The position numbers and the translations under genes were made by a program. A stretch of DNA of 64,000 nt from Devosia sp. GTDB lineage: Bacteria > Pseudomonadota > Alphaproteobacteria > Rhizobiales > Devosiaceae. The stretch covers positions 1,365,010 to 1,429,009 of the forward strand of contig CP051235.1 in assembly GCA_017794705.1 (NCBI GenBank). Reading direction: 5' to 3'. The notes under the pieces are model-generated. The model was not told the DNA's origin. It saw nothing but the letters and a program-made list of their open reading frames with translations, and made no database searches. Below are positions 10,041 to 18,096 of the stretch, in pieces; position 1 is the first letter of the stretch, and the number at the start of each line of letters is the position of its first letter.

Positions 10041-11144
10041 TCATGCCCGAGGAACGGTCTTTCCCTCACCAAGCAGGTCAAAGCCTTTTTGAAATTCCCC
10101 GCGTTCACCCAAGCGGTTGAACCATTCGCGAACCGCCGGGTAGTCCTTGAGGTCGACCCCCTGCCAGTCAAAGCGCGCGCAATACGGCCAGAACGCGATA
10201 TCGCCCAGGGTCATTTGGTCACCGGCAAGATAGGCCGAGCGGGCGAGAGCTTTCTCCGCAATGGAATAGACACGCTCGACCTGCCCCCGCACCCGCTCCT
10301 CGGCCAGAGGCGCCTTGCCGGCGTTCATCAAAAGATAAAAGCGCGCCTCGGTCAGCGGCGGGGTAAATGTGCTCGACGCGGCAAACAGCCACTGCAGCGC
10401 TTCGGCACGCGCCTTGCCTGTTTTGGGCAGCAACTCGCTTTCCGTCTTTTCAGCAAGGTACATCATGATGGCGCCCGACTCGCACATCGCAACGCCCGTG
10501 GCATGGTCAATGATGGCCGGCACCTTGCCGGTTTCGCTGGCCCGCTCGAAGCCTTCCGGCTTCGGATCACTTGGTTTGAGCGAAACCGGCTTTATCGTGT
10601 ACGGCACGTCCAACAAGTTGAGCAATATGGCAACCTTCACATTGTTTGCCGTGCCTGCAGCATAGAGGTCCAACGCGGCATCACGGGGCGCAGCCGCGTC
10701 GGCCTCGCCGAAGGCCTTAGCCACCTTGCCGCGCGTTTCGGCCACCCAGGACTGGTTCTCCCAGTAGAACTCCAGCCGGTTTCCGTCCGGGTCGTAGAAA
10801 TAGAGGCTCTTGTGCCTCCCCTCGGCGTAGGATTCCCAGCCCTCGATTTTTGCATTATTGGCTTCAAGCCGTTGGTGCAGCCGGTCAAGCACTTCCACGT
10901 CACCGTCAGGCAGAAAGGCCACATGGTTGAACCCATGCCAGTGCCGGTCGGCCTCGTACTGGTCGCCCATTTCGAACAGGCGGATATCGGCGAAGTTCTT
11001 GCCGAACGACAGGAAGGCTATGCGCCGGTCAGGAAAGCTCATGGTCACGTTCATGCCGACCACGTCCCTGTAAAATGTCACCGCAGCGTCCAGATCTCGA
11101 ACGTTGAAGACCATGTGGTTGATGTACTTGTAGGGTTCAGACAT
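10041..11144 (-). CDS. VOC (glyoxalase-fold) and glutathione S-transferase fusion protein
   Basis: A single 367-residue reading frame joins two enzyme domains. Residues 1-135 are a VOC domain with candidate metal ligands His (YINHMVF), His (GFNHVAF) and Glu (NRLEFYW). Residues about 155-367 are a complete GST: thioredoxin-like N-domain with the ESGAIMMYLAE segment and an all-helical C-domain (LAGDQMTLGDIAFWP). ATG 11144 has GGAAGG eight bases upstream. No stop or frameshift separates the halves. It lies downstream of the TRAP operon on the same strand. A glutathione-dependent isomerisation, lyase or ether-cleavage step on a pathway intermediate is a reasonable guess, not shown. Confidence 0.88.
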   Translation of the reverse strand: MSEPYKYINHMVFNVRDLDAAVTFYRDVVGMNVTMSFPDRRIAFLSFGKNFADIRLFEMGDQYEADRHWHGFNHVAFLPDGDVEVLDRLHQRLEANNAKIEGWESYAEGRHKSLYFYDPDGNRLEFYWENQSWVAETRGKVAKAFGEADAAAPRDAALDLYAAGTANNVKVAILLNLLDVPYTIKPVSLKPSDPKPEGFERASETGKVPAIIDHATGVAMCESGAIMMYLAEKTESELLPKTGKARAEALQWLFAASSTFTPPLTEARFYLLMNAGKAPLAEERVRGQVERVYSIAEKALARSAYLAGDQMTLGDIAFWPYCARFDWQGVDLKDYPAVREWFNRLGERGEFQKGFDLLGEGKTVPRA

Positions 11145-11264
11145 GGTTTTCCTTCCGGTTGCGGCGGCGTGCGTTGATCCGCCCAAGCTCATGAAATGCA
11201 AATCCCGGCTTCTCCCGCCAGTAGGCGGCGGCGATCATAGGGTAACGTCCGGTTTGACAATGCA

Positions 11265-11285
11265 GCGCCGGCAGCGTGCCGGCGC
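11265..11285 (-). terminator. Stem-loop after the TRAP operon
   Basis: A perfect 8-bp inverted repeat (GCGCCGGC, GCCGGCGC) with a five-base loop lies 7 bases beyond the dctM stop. Outer arms TTGACA (11254-11259) and TGTCAA (11290-11295) could extend it. There is no good T-run, so it may be a weak terminator or a 3'-end stabiliser. Confidence 0.45.
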
Positions 11286-11291
11286 CGTCTG

Positions 11292-12593
11292 TCAATGTGT
11301 CAGAAACCCGGGCAGCCAGAGCGCCAGCGCCGGGAAGATCAGAATCAGCGCCAATCGTACAACGTCTGCAACCAGGTAGGGCATGATCCCCTTGAACATC
11401 TGGACGATGGGCACCTCGGGCAGCATGGCGCGCAGCACGAATACGTTCAGTCCCACAGGAGGCGTGATCAGGCTGATTTCCACCACCATCACGGTGACAA
11501 TGCCCCACCACACGATGTCGTAGCCCAGCGCGGCAACCACCGGCACGATCACCGGTACGGTCAGGAACAGCATGGCAAAGCCGTCCATCAGGCAACCGAG
11601 GATGAAATAGAACAAGATCAGGCAGAAGATGACCTGCCAGGGTTCGAGGCCCAGCGACTGAATGAAGTCCACCGTGTTTCCGGTGATGCCCGAAAGGTTG
11701 ATGAACTGGTTGAGCACAAGCGCCCCCGAGGCCACGATGAAGATCATCGTTGAGAGCTTGGCCGCTTCAACAAGGCTGCTGACAAAGATGGCCCAGGTCA
11801 GTTTTCGCCTCAGAAGGGCGAACAAGAAGGCGCCACCTGCCCCGATGCCGCCCGCCTCATTGGCCGTGAACCAGCCCTGCACGAGACCGACCATGATGAG
11901 CCCAAATAATACGAGCACACCCCAGATCTTGCTCAATGAGCGCAAGCGCTCCGGCCATTCAAAACGCGGTCCAGCCGGCGCCCAAAGCGGCGCGATGCGC
12001 GCCACCACCATCATCACGACCACATACAGCAGGAGCTGGATCAGTCCCGGAATCATGCCGGCCACAAAAAGCTGGCCGACGCTTTCCTCGACCAGAAGCG
12101 CATAGATGATCAACGCACCTGAGGGCGGGATCAGAATCCCCATTGTGCCGCCGGCGGCCACGGAGCCCGCCGAAAAGCCTTTGTCATATTTCGCCTTGTC
12201 CATTTCCGGTACGGCGATCTTTGCCATGGTCGCAGCCGCCGCGGAGGACGAGGCAGTCATGGCGGAAAAGCCGCCACAGGCCAGAATTGTGGCGATGCCA
12301 ACACCGCCGGAGCGATGCCCGACCCAGCGCCGGGCCGCCTCGAAAAGCTCTTCGGCCAGCCCGGCCTTGACCACGAACACGCCCATCAGGATGAACAGTG
12401 GCAGGACGGCGAAATGATAGTTGGTCGCCAGGTCCACGATCTGCTGTTCGGCAATGGCCAGTCCTGCCGGCAAGCCGCGCGGATGAAGCAGCGAGATGCC
12501 TATTGCGCCGCAGAACAGCATGACAAAGCCGAGAGGCAGGCGAGTGAAAGCGATCAGCCCGAATAGCGAGCCGAATACAAGAATCTCAAGCAC
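11292..12593 (-). CDS. dctM: TRAP transporter large permease (DctM)
   Basis: The 433-residue channel subunit of a TRAP transporter, which imports an organic acid using a sodium or proton gradient. About twelve hydrophobic segments are visible, with the family's LPLFILMGVFV, GGFSAMTASSSAAAATM and GGTMGILIPPSGALIIYALL blocks. The start is GTG 12593, one base after the dctQ stop (TGAAGTG), giving the normal DctM length. It forms one complex with DctQ and the DctP binding protein encoded upstream. Confidence 0.94.
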   Translation of the reverse strand: MLEILVFGSLFGLIAFTRLPLGFVMLFCGAIGISLLHPRGLPAGLAIAEQQIVDLATNYHFAVLPLFILMGVFVVKAGLAEELFEAARRWVGHRSGGVGIATILACGGFSAMTASSSAAAATMAKIAVPEMDKAKYDKGFSAGSVAAGGTMGILIPPSGALIIYALLVEESVGQLFVAGMIPGLIQLLLYVVVMMVVARIAPLWAPAGPRFEWPERLRSLSKIWGVLVLFGLIMVGLVQGWFTANEAGGIGAGGAFLFALLRRKLTWAIFVSSLVEAAKLSTMIFIVASGALVLNQFINLSGITGNTVDFIQSLGLEPWQVIFCLILFYFILGCLMDGFAMLFLTVPVIVPVVAALGYDIVWWGIVTVMVVEISLITPPVGLNVFVLRAMLPEVPIVQMFKGIMPYLVADVVRLALILIFPALALWLPGFLTH

Positions 12594-12594
12594 T

Positions 12595-13104
12595 TCAGAC
12601 CTCGTCTTCCGGGATGGCGTGGGGGCGCGGACGCACCGGCGGTTTGCGTTGCGACCACAGATTGTGAATGGCCACCCAAAGCGCCACCACGGTGAAAGCA
12701 GTGCCGATATAGATGAACGGCGCGTAGGGCACCTTGAAGTAGGAACTGAGCGTTCCAAACCGGGCAAGGCGCTCCGCCTGATCGAACATCAGCCAGCAAA
12801 GCACACCAAGGGCAATCACTTCACAAACCCCGGTGAACAGCTTCTCCAGCGTGGCCAGCGGTTCCTTGTAAAGATCGGCAAATAGTCCGATCCGAATCTG
12901 CTGATCATCCTTCACATTCAGCGCCAGCGTGGCGAAAAAGAAGATGACAAGTGCAAACTCGACATATTCGCTGCCGCCGAGCAGCGGCGTATTTGTCATC
13001 CGGCTGATACTGTCGACAAACGCAATGAGCGCCATGAAGCAGAAGGCGACGCCCGAAACGAGTTTGCACAAACGCAGCAGCCACCGATTGATGGAGTCGA
13101 TCAT
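12595..13104 (-). CDS. dctQ: TRAP transporter small permease (DctQ)
   Basis: A 169-residue four-helix membrane protein of the DctQ family, located between the binding protein and large permease genes. The WLMFDQAERL-like segment and the charged C-terminal tail are usual for the family. The start is ATG 13104, preceded by AAGGAG nine bases upstream. The hairpin at 13124-13145 separates it from dctP. Confidence 0.92.
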   Translation of the reverse strand: MIDSINRWLLRLCKLVSGVAFCFMALIAFVDSISRMTNTPLLGGSEYVEFALVIFFFATLALNVKDDQQIRIGLFADLYKEPLATLEKLFTGVCEVIALGVLCWLMFDQAERLARFGTLSSYFKVPYAPFIYIGTAFTVVALWVAIHNLWSQRKPPVRPRPHAIPEDEV

Positions 13105-13123
13105 CAAGGCGCTCCTTAAGGGC

Positions 13124-13145
13124 CCCCGGCCGCAATGGGCCGGGG
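13124..13145 (-). promoter_or_regulatory. 8-bp stem-loop between dctP and dctQ
   Basis: Perfect inverted repeat CCCCGGCC and GGCCGGGG with a six-base loop in the 64-base gap after the binding-protein gene. No T-run follows. Like the hairpin at 4907-4936 it probably stabilises or trims the upstream mRNA so that binding protein exceeds permease. Confidence 0.6.
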
Positions 13146-13168
13146 ACGTGTTTGGGATCGGGCGGGAA

Positions 13169-14197
13169 CTAGTTCCCGGCGGTCTCGCGTTCGACTACTG
13201 ACATGTAGAAGTCAATGGCAGCCTGGGGGTCTTCCAGACCCGCGGCGGCGGCCCGTTCTTTCCAGCCGTCGATCTGCCCACTCAGGATATCCGCAAAGGC
13301 AGCATATTCGAGATTGCTGATCCCGATGGCTTCCACCTGGTCGGCAACCTCAAGTTCGGATGCGTCGTTGGCGGCACCAAGCCGGCGCGGCAGCCCTTCG
13401 GCAGCGCGGGTAACAGCGGCCTGCTGTTCTTCATTGAGCCGGCCCCAGGCATCCTCGGAGATCATCACCAGAAATGAGACCGAGCCGAAACCGCCTGGCA
13501 GCCGGGCGATCTGACTGACGTTTTCCATGACGCCAGCACTGCCGGCGGAACCCGGCGAGATGAACAGGCCATCAAGGTCACCGCGTGCAACAAATTCCTG
13601 CAGTTCGCCGAATTCGGTGTCGAGCGGTACCGCACCCATGGCTTCGGAAGCCTCGATGAAGGGACGAGCCGTTGCCCACAGCCGCTGACCGGCGAGATCG
13701 TCCGGAGTTTCGATGACCAGGCCCTCGTTGACCGAGAGAATGTCACGGCCGGGAAGAACATGGGTAGACAGCACCCGAACGCCGGGAAGTTCGTTCTTCT
13801 CGGCAAAGTACTCCTGATAGGTCTCCCAAAGGGCGACCGAACCGGCTTCCGCCGTCGGGGCCATTCCGGGATATTCGCCGAGGAAATTCAGCGTCACGAA
13901 CTGCGACACCGAATCCGTCCCGCTCACCGCGAGATCGGCGATGCCATCGCGGACCATTTCGTACTGTCGGTTGGCAGGTGCCAGCGAACTGTCCGGAATG
14001 GTGATTGTGATTGAGCCACCGGATTCTTCCTCAATGGCTGCCGCGAAATCGCGAATGCCGATCTGGAAAGTTTCGTTGAATGGCGGCAGATAGCTGTTGT
14101 AAATGAGCTCGACAGACTGGGCGAGTGCCCCGCCTGCGGTGGTCAGCAACAGGCTTGTGCCAAGCAGTGCCGAAGCGGCAGTTTTAGTCCGAAGCAT
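13169..14197 (-). CDS. dctP: TRAP transporter solute-binding protein (DctP)
   Basis: A 342-residue periplasmic binding protein that captures the TRAP substrate. It has a Sec signal peptide cleaved near residue 26 (GGALA|QS) and the DctP-family fold. The block GLVIETPDDLAGQRLW with the following AxxRPFIEA corresponds to the region holding the family's carboxylate-binding Arg. ATG 14197 has GGGAGGAG upstream. The ligand is unknown; an organic acid feeding the adjacent degradation genes is likely. Confidence 0.93.
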   Translation of the reverse strand: MLRTKTAASALLGTSLLLTTAGGALAQSVELIYNSYLPPFNETFQIGIRDFAAAIEEESGGSITITIPDSSLAPANRQYEMVRDGIADLAVSGTDSVSQFVTLNFLGEYPGMAPTAEAGSVALWETYQEYFAEKNELPGVRVLSTHVLPGRDILSVNEGLVIETPDDLAGQRLWATARPFIEASEAMGAVPLDTEFGELQEFVARGDLDGLFISPGSAGSAGVMENVSQIARLPGGFGSVSFLVMISEDAWGRLNEEQQAAVTRAAEGLPRRLGAANDASELEVADQVEAIGISNLEYAAFADILSGQIDGWKERAAAAGLEDPQAAIDFYMSVVERETAGN

Positions 14198-14586
14198 GCT
14201 AAACTCCTCCCTGAGTTAGACTGGACGCCGAACCCCATGAAGTCCACAACCGGCGTCTGACGCATGTGGACCTGGAGCGCACCTCCGCATACTGGCAGCG
14301 GTGCTGTTATAGCTTCGCCCGTCAGACCTCCAGCCGATTTTGCCCTGCGGGGACCGGGAAGGTCATAAAGGCCCTTCCCTCACCCGCTGTCGGCCTGTCG
14401 TGGCGGAACCACTGACCGGACTTTGAATGTGCGGCATTGGATTTGACAGAGTGCGATTTGCGACAGCTATGTTGCGGTGTGTGAACCAATCCGTCCGCAA
14501 TTCGGACGGCAAGTACGCATGCCGGCGAGCACGCCAACATGGGCAGCCGCGCAAGTATCACTTCGGTCAGTTCAGGTAACTCGAGT
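14198..14586. other. Intergenic region upstream of the TRAP operon
   Basis: A 389-base gap between dctP and the downstream end of the dioxygenase gene, so it must hold the TRAP operon promoter on the minus strand. The one clear structure is a perfect 7-bp inverted repeat with a five-base spacer, CCGTCCG (14491-14497) and CGGACGG (14503-14509), which could be an operator or a small hairpin. No convincing coding sequence or sigma-70 promoter in the right direction was found. Confidence 0.4.
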
Positions 14587-15483
14587 TCAGGATTCCGGGC
14601 CCGAAGACTTCAGCGTCCACAGGTGATGGCCCGGGTTTTTGTCGAACACACGGGTTTCCCAATTCTTGTCCATCCGGTCCATGTCCGCGACGAACTCGAT
14701 CCGCCCCCCGCAGGGTGCATGAACGAAACGATACACATTTGACCCCAGCCGATGGCGGCCGGCCCGGCGACTTTCTTTCCAGCCTTGTTCGATCATGTGA
14801 TTGCCGGCTTCCATGACGGCGTCGAAGTCCCAGACCTCGCAGGCAACATGGTTCATGCCAGCCTTGTCCGGACGGAAACACAAAAAGAAATTGTGGTGCT
14901 CGATGTCACCTTCGGACTGAAGGAACGTGCCTGTATCCAGGACCTTGTCCACCGCCTTGAATTTCAAAACGTCGATATAGAACGCCAGCGCTTCGTCGTT
15001 CTGCGCTTTCTCCAGATTGTAGGCGACGTGCAGCATCCGCAGCACCGGCGGAGTGACATAGGACTCCAGCCGCTCATTGATCCGCTCATGGTGCGAGGTC
15101 TGGTTGTGCTTTCTCAAAAGCAACTCCGCCTCCACCCGATCCATCACGCGGAACGCCAGTCCCAGCCCCACCGGGTCGACGGTACGCACCATGTCGCCTT
15201 CGCGAGCCGCCCGATCCCCAAGCCGTTCAGAAATCACATCAAGGTCTTTGGCATGTTCAACGCCCCAGACCAGTTCGCGCAGCGTCGGTCCGGTTTCAGG
15301 CGCGGCGGGAAGTGAAGGATCATTCATCTCCCTGAGGGTGACCAGCTGGTTTTCGACCGTCCTCAATTGCCGAAATCCCTCACCACTGCTGGCGGGCGTG
15401 AACCCGGCATCGGCAAAAAACTTCGCCGACCGGTCGAGGTCATCAACCCCGTAGACCAGTTCTTCAATTCGGAACAATGCCAT
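14587..15483 (-). CDS. Extradiol-type ring-cleavage dioxygenase (two VOC domains)
   Basis: A 298-residue protein with two VOC modules, as in type I extradiol dioxygenases that cut catechol-like rings next to the hydroxyl pair. The C-terminal module keeps the Fe(II) ligand set at the right spacing: His152 (MLHVAYN), His212 (GMNHVACEV) and Glu263 (GRIEFVAD). His196/197 (DIEHHNFF) is placed like the catalytic His. Size equals catechol 2,3-dioxygenase relatives. Transcribed alone, divergent from the aldehyde dehydrogenase. The substrate is unknown, and VOC paralogues with other reactions exist, so the ring-cleavage call is probable rather than certain. Confidence 0.8.
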   Translation of the reverse strand: MALFRIEELVYGVDDLDRSAKFFADAGFTPASSGEGFRQLRTVENQLVTLREMNDPSLPAAPETGPTLRELVWGVEHAKDLDVISERLGDRAAREGDMVRTVDPVGLGLAFRVMDRVEAELLLRKHNQTSHHERINERLESYVTPPVLRMLHVAYNLEKAQNDEALAFYIDVLKFKAVDKVLDTGTFLQSEGDIEHHNFFLCFRPDKAGMNHVACEVWDFDAVMEAGNHMIEQGWKESRRAGRHRLGSNVYRFVHAPCGGRIEFVADMDRMDKNWETRVFDKNPGHHLWTLKSSGPES

Positions 15484-15544
15484 CTGCGCACCTCCACTTT
15501 GCCGGCAAGCTTAACACAGGCGCGCATCCGCTTGAGCCAACTTA

Positions 15545-15558
15545 TTGTCACGCCTGAC
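15545..15558. promoter_or_regulatory. Candidate operator in the dioxygenase/aldehyde dehydrogenase divergent promoter
   Basis: TTGTCAC (15545-15551) within the inverted repeat GTCA-CGCC-TGAC (15547-15558). Including preceding bases, it matches 14 of 15 positions with the site at 29124-29138, in front of another divergent pair of this cluster. Function is inferred from the shared sequence and position only. Confidence 0.4.
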
Positions 15559-15641
15559 GTGCTTTAGCGTTACTGCCTGCCGGTCTGCGAACGCACCGGT
15601 TGAACGTTAGATTGCCGCCAATTCAAAACACGGAGGCAAGC

Positions 15642-17084
15642 TTGACTGTGCATCGCAATTTCATTGCCGGCGAATGGGTCGGCAGCAACGAGACCGGAAC
15701 CAACATCAACCCCTCTGACACCTCGGACGTTATCGGTCAGTTTGCGCGTGCGAACGCACAACAGGTTGATGATGCAGTCTCAGCGGCGCGACACGCTTTG
15801 CCTTCATGGGCGCGTTCCGGGCCAGTGGAACGGCATGACATCCTGCGGCGCATCGGTGGCGCAATCCTTGAACAGGCAGATCAACTCGGCCGCGAGCTCA
15901 GCCGCGAGCAGGGCAAGACGTTTGCGGAAGGCAAAGGCGAAGCGATCCGCGCCGGCCAGCTGTTTGAGTTTTACGCCGGCGAGGCCCTGCGCCAGGAAGG
16001 GCTGAAAATCCCATCCCTGCGGGACGGTGCCGAAGTCGAAGTCACCCGTGAACCCGTCGGTGTGGTCGGCATCATCGCCCCCTGGAACTATCCGCTGGCC
16101 ATTCCCGCATGGAAGATCGCTCCGGCCCTCGCCTGGGGCAATACCGTAGTCTTCAAGCCGGCCGATCTGGTTCCGCATTCCGCCGTTCTTCTGACCCGCA
16201 TCATTGAAGCATCGGGCCTGCCACGGGGCGTCTTCAATCTTGTCATGGGCCGCGGCAGCGTGGTGGGTGAAGCCATTATCACACACAAGTACGTAAACGC
16301 GGTGTCCTTCACCGGTTCGCAGGATATCGGGCAGCGCGTTGCCCAGGCCGCGGCCGCCCAGATGCCGATAAAGAAGGTACAGCTTGAACTCGGCGGCAAG
16401 AACCCGCTGGTCATTCTTGACGACGCCGACCTTGAAACTGCCGTCAGCATCGCCGTCAACGGCGCCTATTTTGGCACAGGACAGCGCTGCACCGCTTCGT
16501 CAAGGATCGTCGTAACTGAAAACATCCATGACAGTTTCGTCGCCGCCATGAGCGAATCCATGTCCAATCTGCGGCTGGGGCACGCTCTGGATTCCGAAAC
16601 CACAATCGGCCCGGTTATCGATGCCAAACAGTTGCAGCAGGACATCGACTACATCGATCTTGGCCAACAGGAAGGCGCGAACCTGGTCACGGGCGGACAA
16701 CGCCTCAACCGCGAAACCGAAGGGTTTTATCTGTCGCCTGCCCTGTTCACCGAATGCACCAACCAGATGCGGATTTCACGGGAAGAGATTTTTGGTCCGG
16801 TCGCTGGTGTGATCCGGGTGAGGGACTATGAAGAAGCCCTGGCCGTCGCCAATGACACGGAGTTCGGCCTGTCCTCGGGCATCTGCACAACCAGCCTCAA
16901 ACATGCCAGTCACTTCAAACGGGCCTCGGAGGCCGGCATGGTCATGGTCAACCTGCCCACCGCCGGCGTGGACTATCACGTTCCATTCGGTGGCCGGAAG
17001 TCATCGAGCTATGGATCCCGCGAGCAGGGGCGCGCCGCGATGGACTTCTACACCGCAACCAAGACCAGTTACATTGCGCCCTGA
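15642..17084 (+). CDS. Aldehyde dehydrogenase (NAD(P)+-dependent; ketoglutarate-semialdehyde DH-like)
   Basis: A 480-residue ALDH-superfamily enzyme that oxidises an aldehyde to the acid. Visible motifs are the cofactor-site PWNYP, the catalytic Glu in LELGGKNP and the nucleophile Cys in FGTGQRCTASSR; the latter pattern is like alpha-ketoglutarate semialdehyde dehydrogenases. The start is TTG 15642, chosen because a perfect GGAGG lies five bases upstream; an earlier TTG at 15600 has none. It is followed after 12 bases by the SIP-family gene. The substrate is probably a semialdehyde from ring or chain cleavage. Confidence 0.9.
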   Translation: MTVHRNFIAGEWVGSNETGTNINPSDTSDVIGQFARANAQQVDDAVSAARHALPSWARSGPVERHDILRRIGGAILEQADQLGRELSREQGKTFAEGKGEAIRAGQLFEFYAGEALRQEGLKIPSLRDGAEVEVTREPVGVVGIIAPWNYPLAIPAWKIAPALAWGNTVVFKPADLVPHSAVLLTRIIEASGLPRGVFNLVMGRGSVVGEAIITHKYVNAVSFTGSQDIGQRVAQAAAAQMPIKKVQLELGGKNPLVILDDADLETAVSIAVNGAYFGTGQRCTASSRIVVTENIHDSFVAAMSESMSNLRLGHALDSETTIGPVIDAKQLQQDIDYIDLGQQEGANLVTGGQRLNRETEGFYLSPALFTECTNQMRISREEIFGPVAGVIRVRDYEEALAVANDTEFGLSSGICTTSLKHASHFKRASEAGMVMVNLPTAGVDYHVPFGGRKSSSYGSREQGRAAMDFYTATKTSYIAP

Positions 17085-17096
17085 ACAGGTTTACCC

Positions 17097-17867
17097 ATGA
17101 GCTTTTCAACAAGACGCGTCCGGCACGACACCCGCTTTCGCCGCGCAACCGTAAAATCGGCGGAAAACCTCACCCCGCGGATGGTGCGTATCTTGCTGCA
17201 TTCAGACGATCTCGAAGGATTCACTTCCCTCGGATTCGACGATCATGTCCGCCTGTTCTTTCCTCAGCCAGGCACCATTCTGCCCATCCCTCAACCCGGT
17301 GAACGCGGCCTGATCTGGCCCGATCCACAACCTTCCAACCGCGATTACACGCCGCGCCGATTCAATGCAGACTTGCTCGAACTGACCATTGATTTCGTCA
17401 TTCATGAAACCGGCATCGCTTCAGATTGGGCAGCGTCCGCAAAACCCGGCGACGTCATCGGCGTCGGTGGGCCGCGCGGATCCTTCATCCTGGAAGGCGC
17501 GCCGGACTGGCAACTGTTGATGGGTGATGAAACCGCGTTGCCCGCCATAGGACGCCGGGTCGAGGAACTCGCCGCCGGCACGAAAGCGACGGCGGTGATC
17601 GAGGTTGAAGACGAACGCGAAGAACAGCATTTCGAAACCCGGGCCGAATTGCAGACTATCTGGCTGCACCGCAACAAGAGCCAGTCTTTGAGCACCTACC
17701 TGGAACAAGTCGAGCTTCCGGGTGGCGAAGGCTTCGTGTTCTTCGCTGCTGAAGCGGGCATGGTGGCAGCAGCACGCGAGCGATTTGCCAGACTCGGTCT
17801 GCCCTCAGACAGTCTCAAGGCTGCCAACTACTGGCGCAAGGGCACCGCGGACGCCCATGAACACTGA
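17097..17867 (+). CDS. Siderophore-interacting (SIP) family FAD-binding reductase
   Basis: A 256-residue flavin reductase of the ViuB/SIP family, which reduces ferric complexes with NAD(P)H. The FAD-binding motif RDYTPRRF, the GxRGSF loop (GGPRGSFIL), the MGDETALPAIGR block and the C-terminal ANYWRKG are all characteristic. It follows the aldehyde dehydrogenase after 12 bases on the same strand. In a degradation cluster it might instead reduce a quinone or feed electrons to an oxygenase; no siderophore genes are nearby. Confidence 0.88.
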   Translation: MSFSTRRVRHDTRFRRATVKSAENLTPRMVRILLHSDDLEGFTSLGFDDHVRLFFPQPGTILPIPQPGERGLIWPDPQPSNRDYTPRRFNADLLELTIDFVIHETGIASDWAASAKPGDVIGVGGPRGSFILEGAPDWQLLMGDETALPAIGRRVEELAAGTKATAVIEVEDEREEQHFETRAELQTIWLHRNKSQSLSTYLEQVELPGGEGFVFFAAEAGMVAAARERFARLGLPSDSLKAANYWRKGTADAHEH

Positions 17868-17900
17868 CGGGCCATCACACTCGTCACAAGCCCGCCGGCT

Positions 17901-18083
17901 TCAGTGATCGTGATCCTGGTCCTGGGTGTAGACGGCAAAATGTTTGGCGTGTTCCTTCGTGGTGAAGGGTCCGAACACGGTCACGTCCCCATCCTCATCA
18001 AGCGCCACATACCAGCCGGCTCGCGGATGATCGGCATCGGGGGGGTCGGATTCGCTGTAATAGGGTTCGGCTTCTTCGGCCAT
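17901..18083 (-). CDS. Small acidic protein of unknown function (60 aa)
   Basis: Sixty residues, acidic N-terminus and His/Asp-rich C-terminal tail (QDQDHDH). The central GWYVALDEDGDVTVFGPF stretch looks like a small beta-sheet fold. GAGGA lies ten bases before the ATG at 18083. It starts directly downstream of the succinate-semialdehyde dehydrogenase-like gene on the same strand and may be the operon's last gene. I do not recognise the family. Confidence 0.6.
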   Translation of the reverse strand: MAEEAEPYYSESDPPDADHPRAGWYVALDEDGDVTVFGPFTTKEHAKHFAVYTQDQDHDH

Positions 18084-18096
18084 TGTTGCATATTCC

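Noticed and set aside
9996..11177. A 393-codon plus-strand frame opposite the VOC-GST gene
   Set aside because: Antisense shadow; the minus strand has a ribosome site and two recognisable domains.
14443..14473. TTGACA with TATGTT as a sigma-70 promoter on the plus strand
   Set aside because: Spacing is 19 bases and no plus-strand gene lies downstream for over 1 kb; the region should drive minus-strand transcription.
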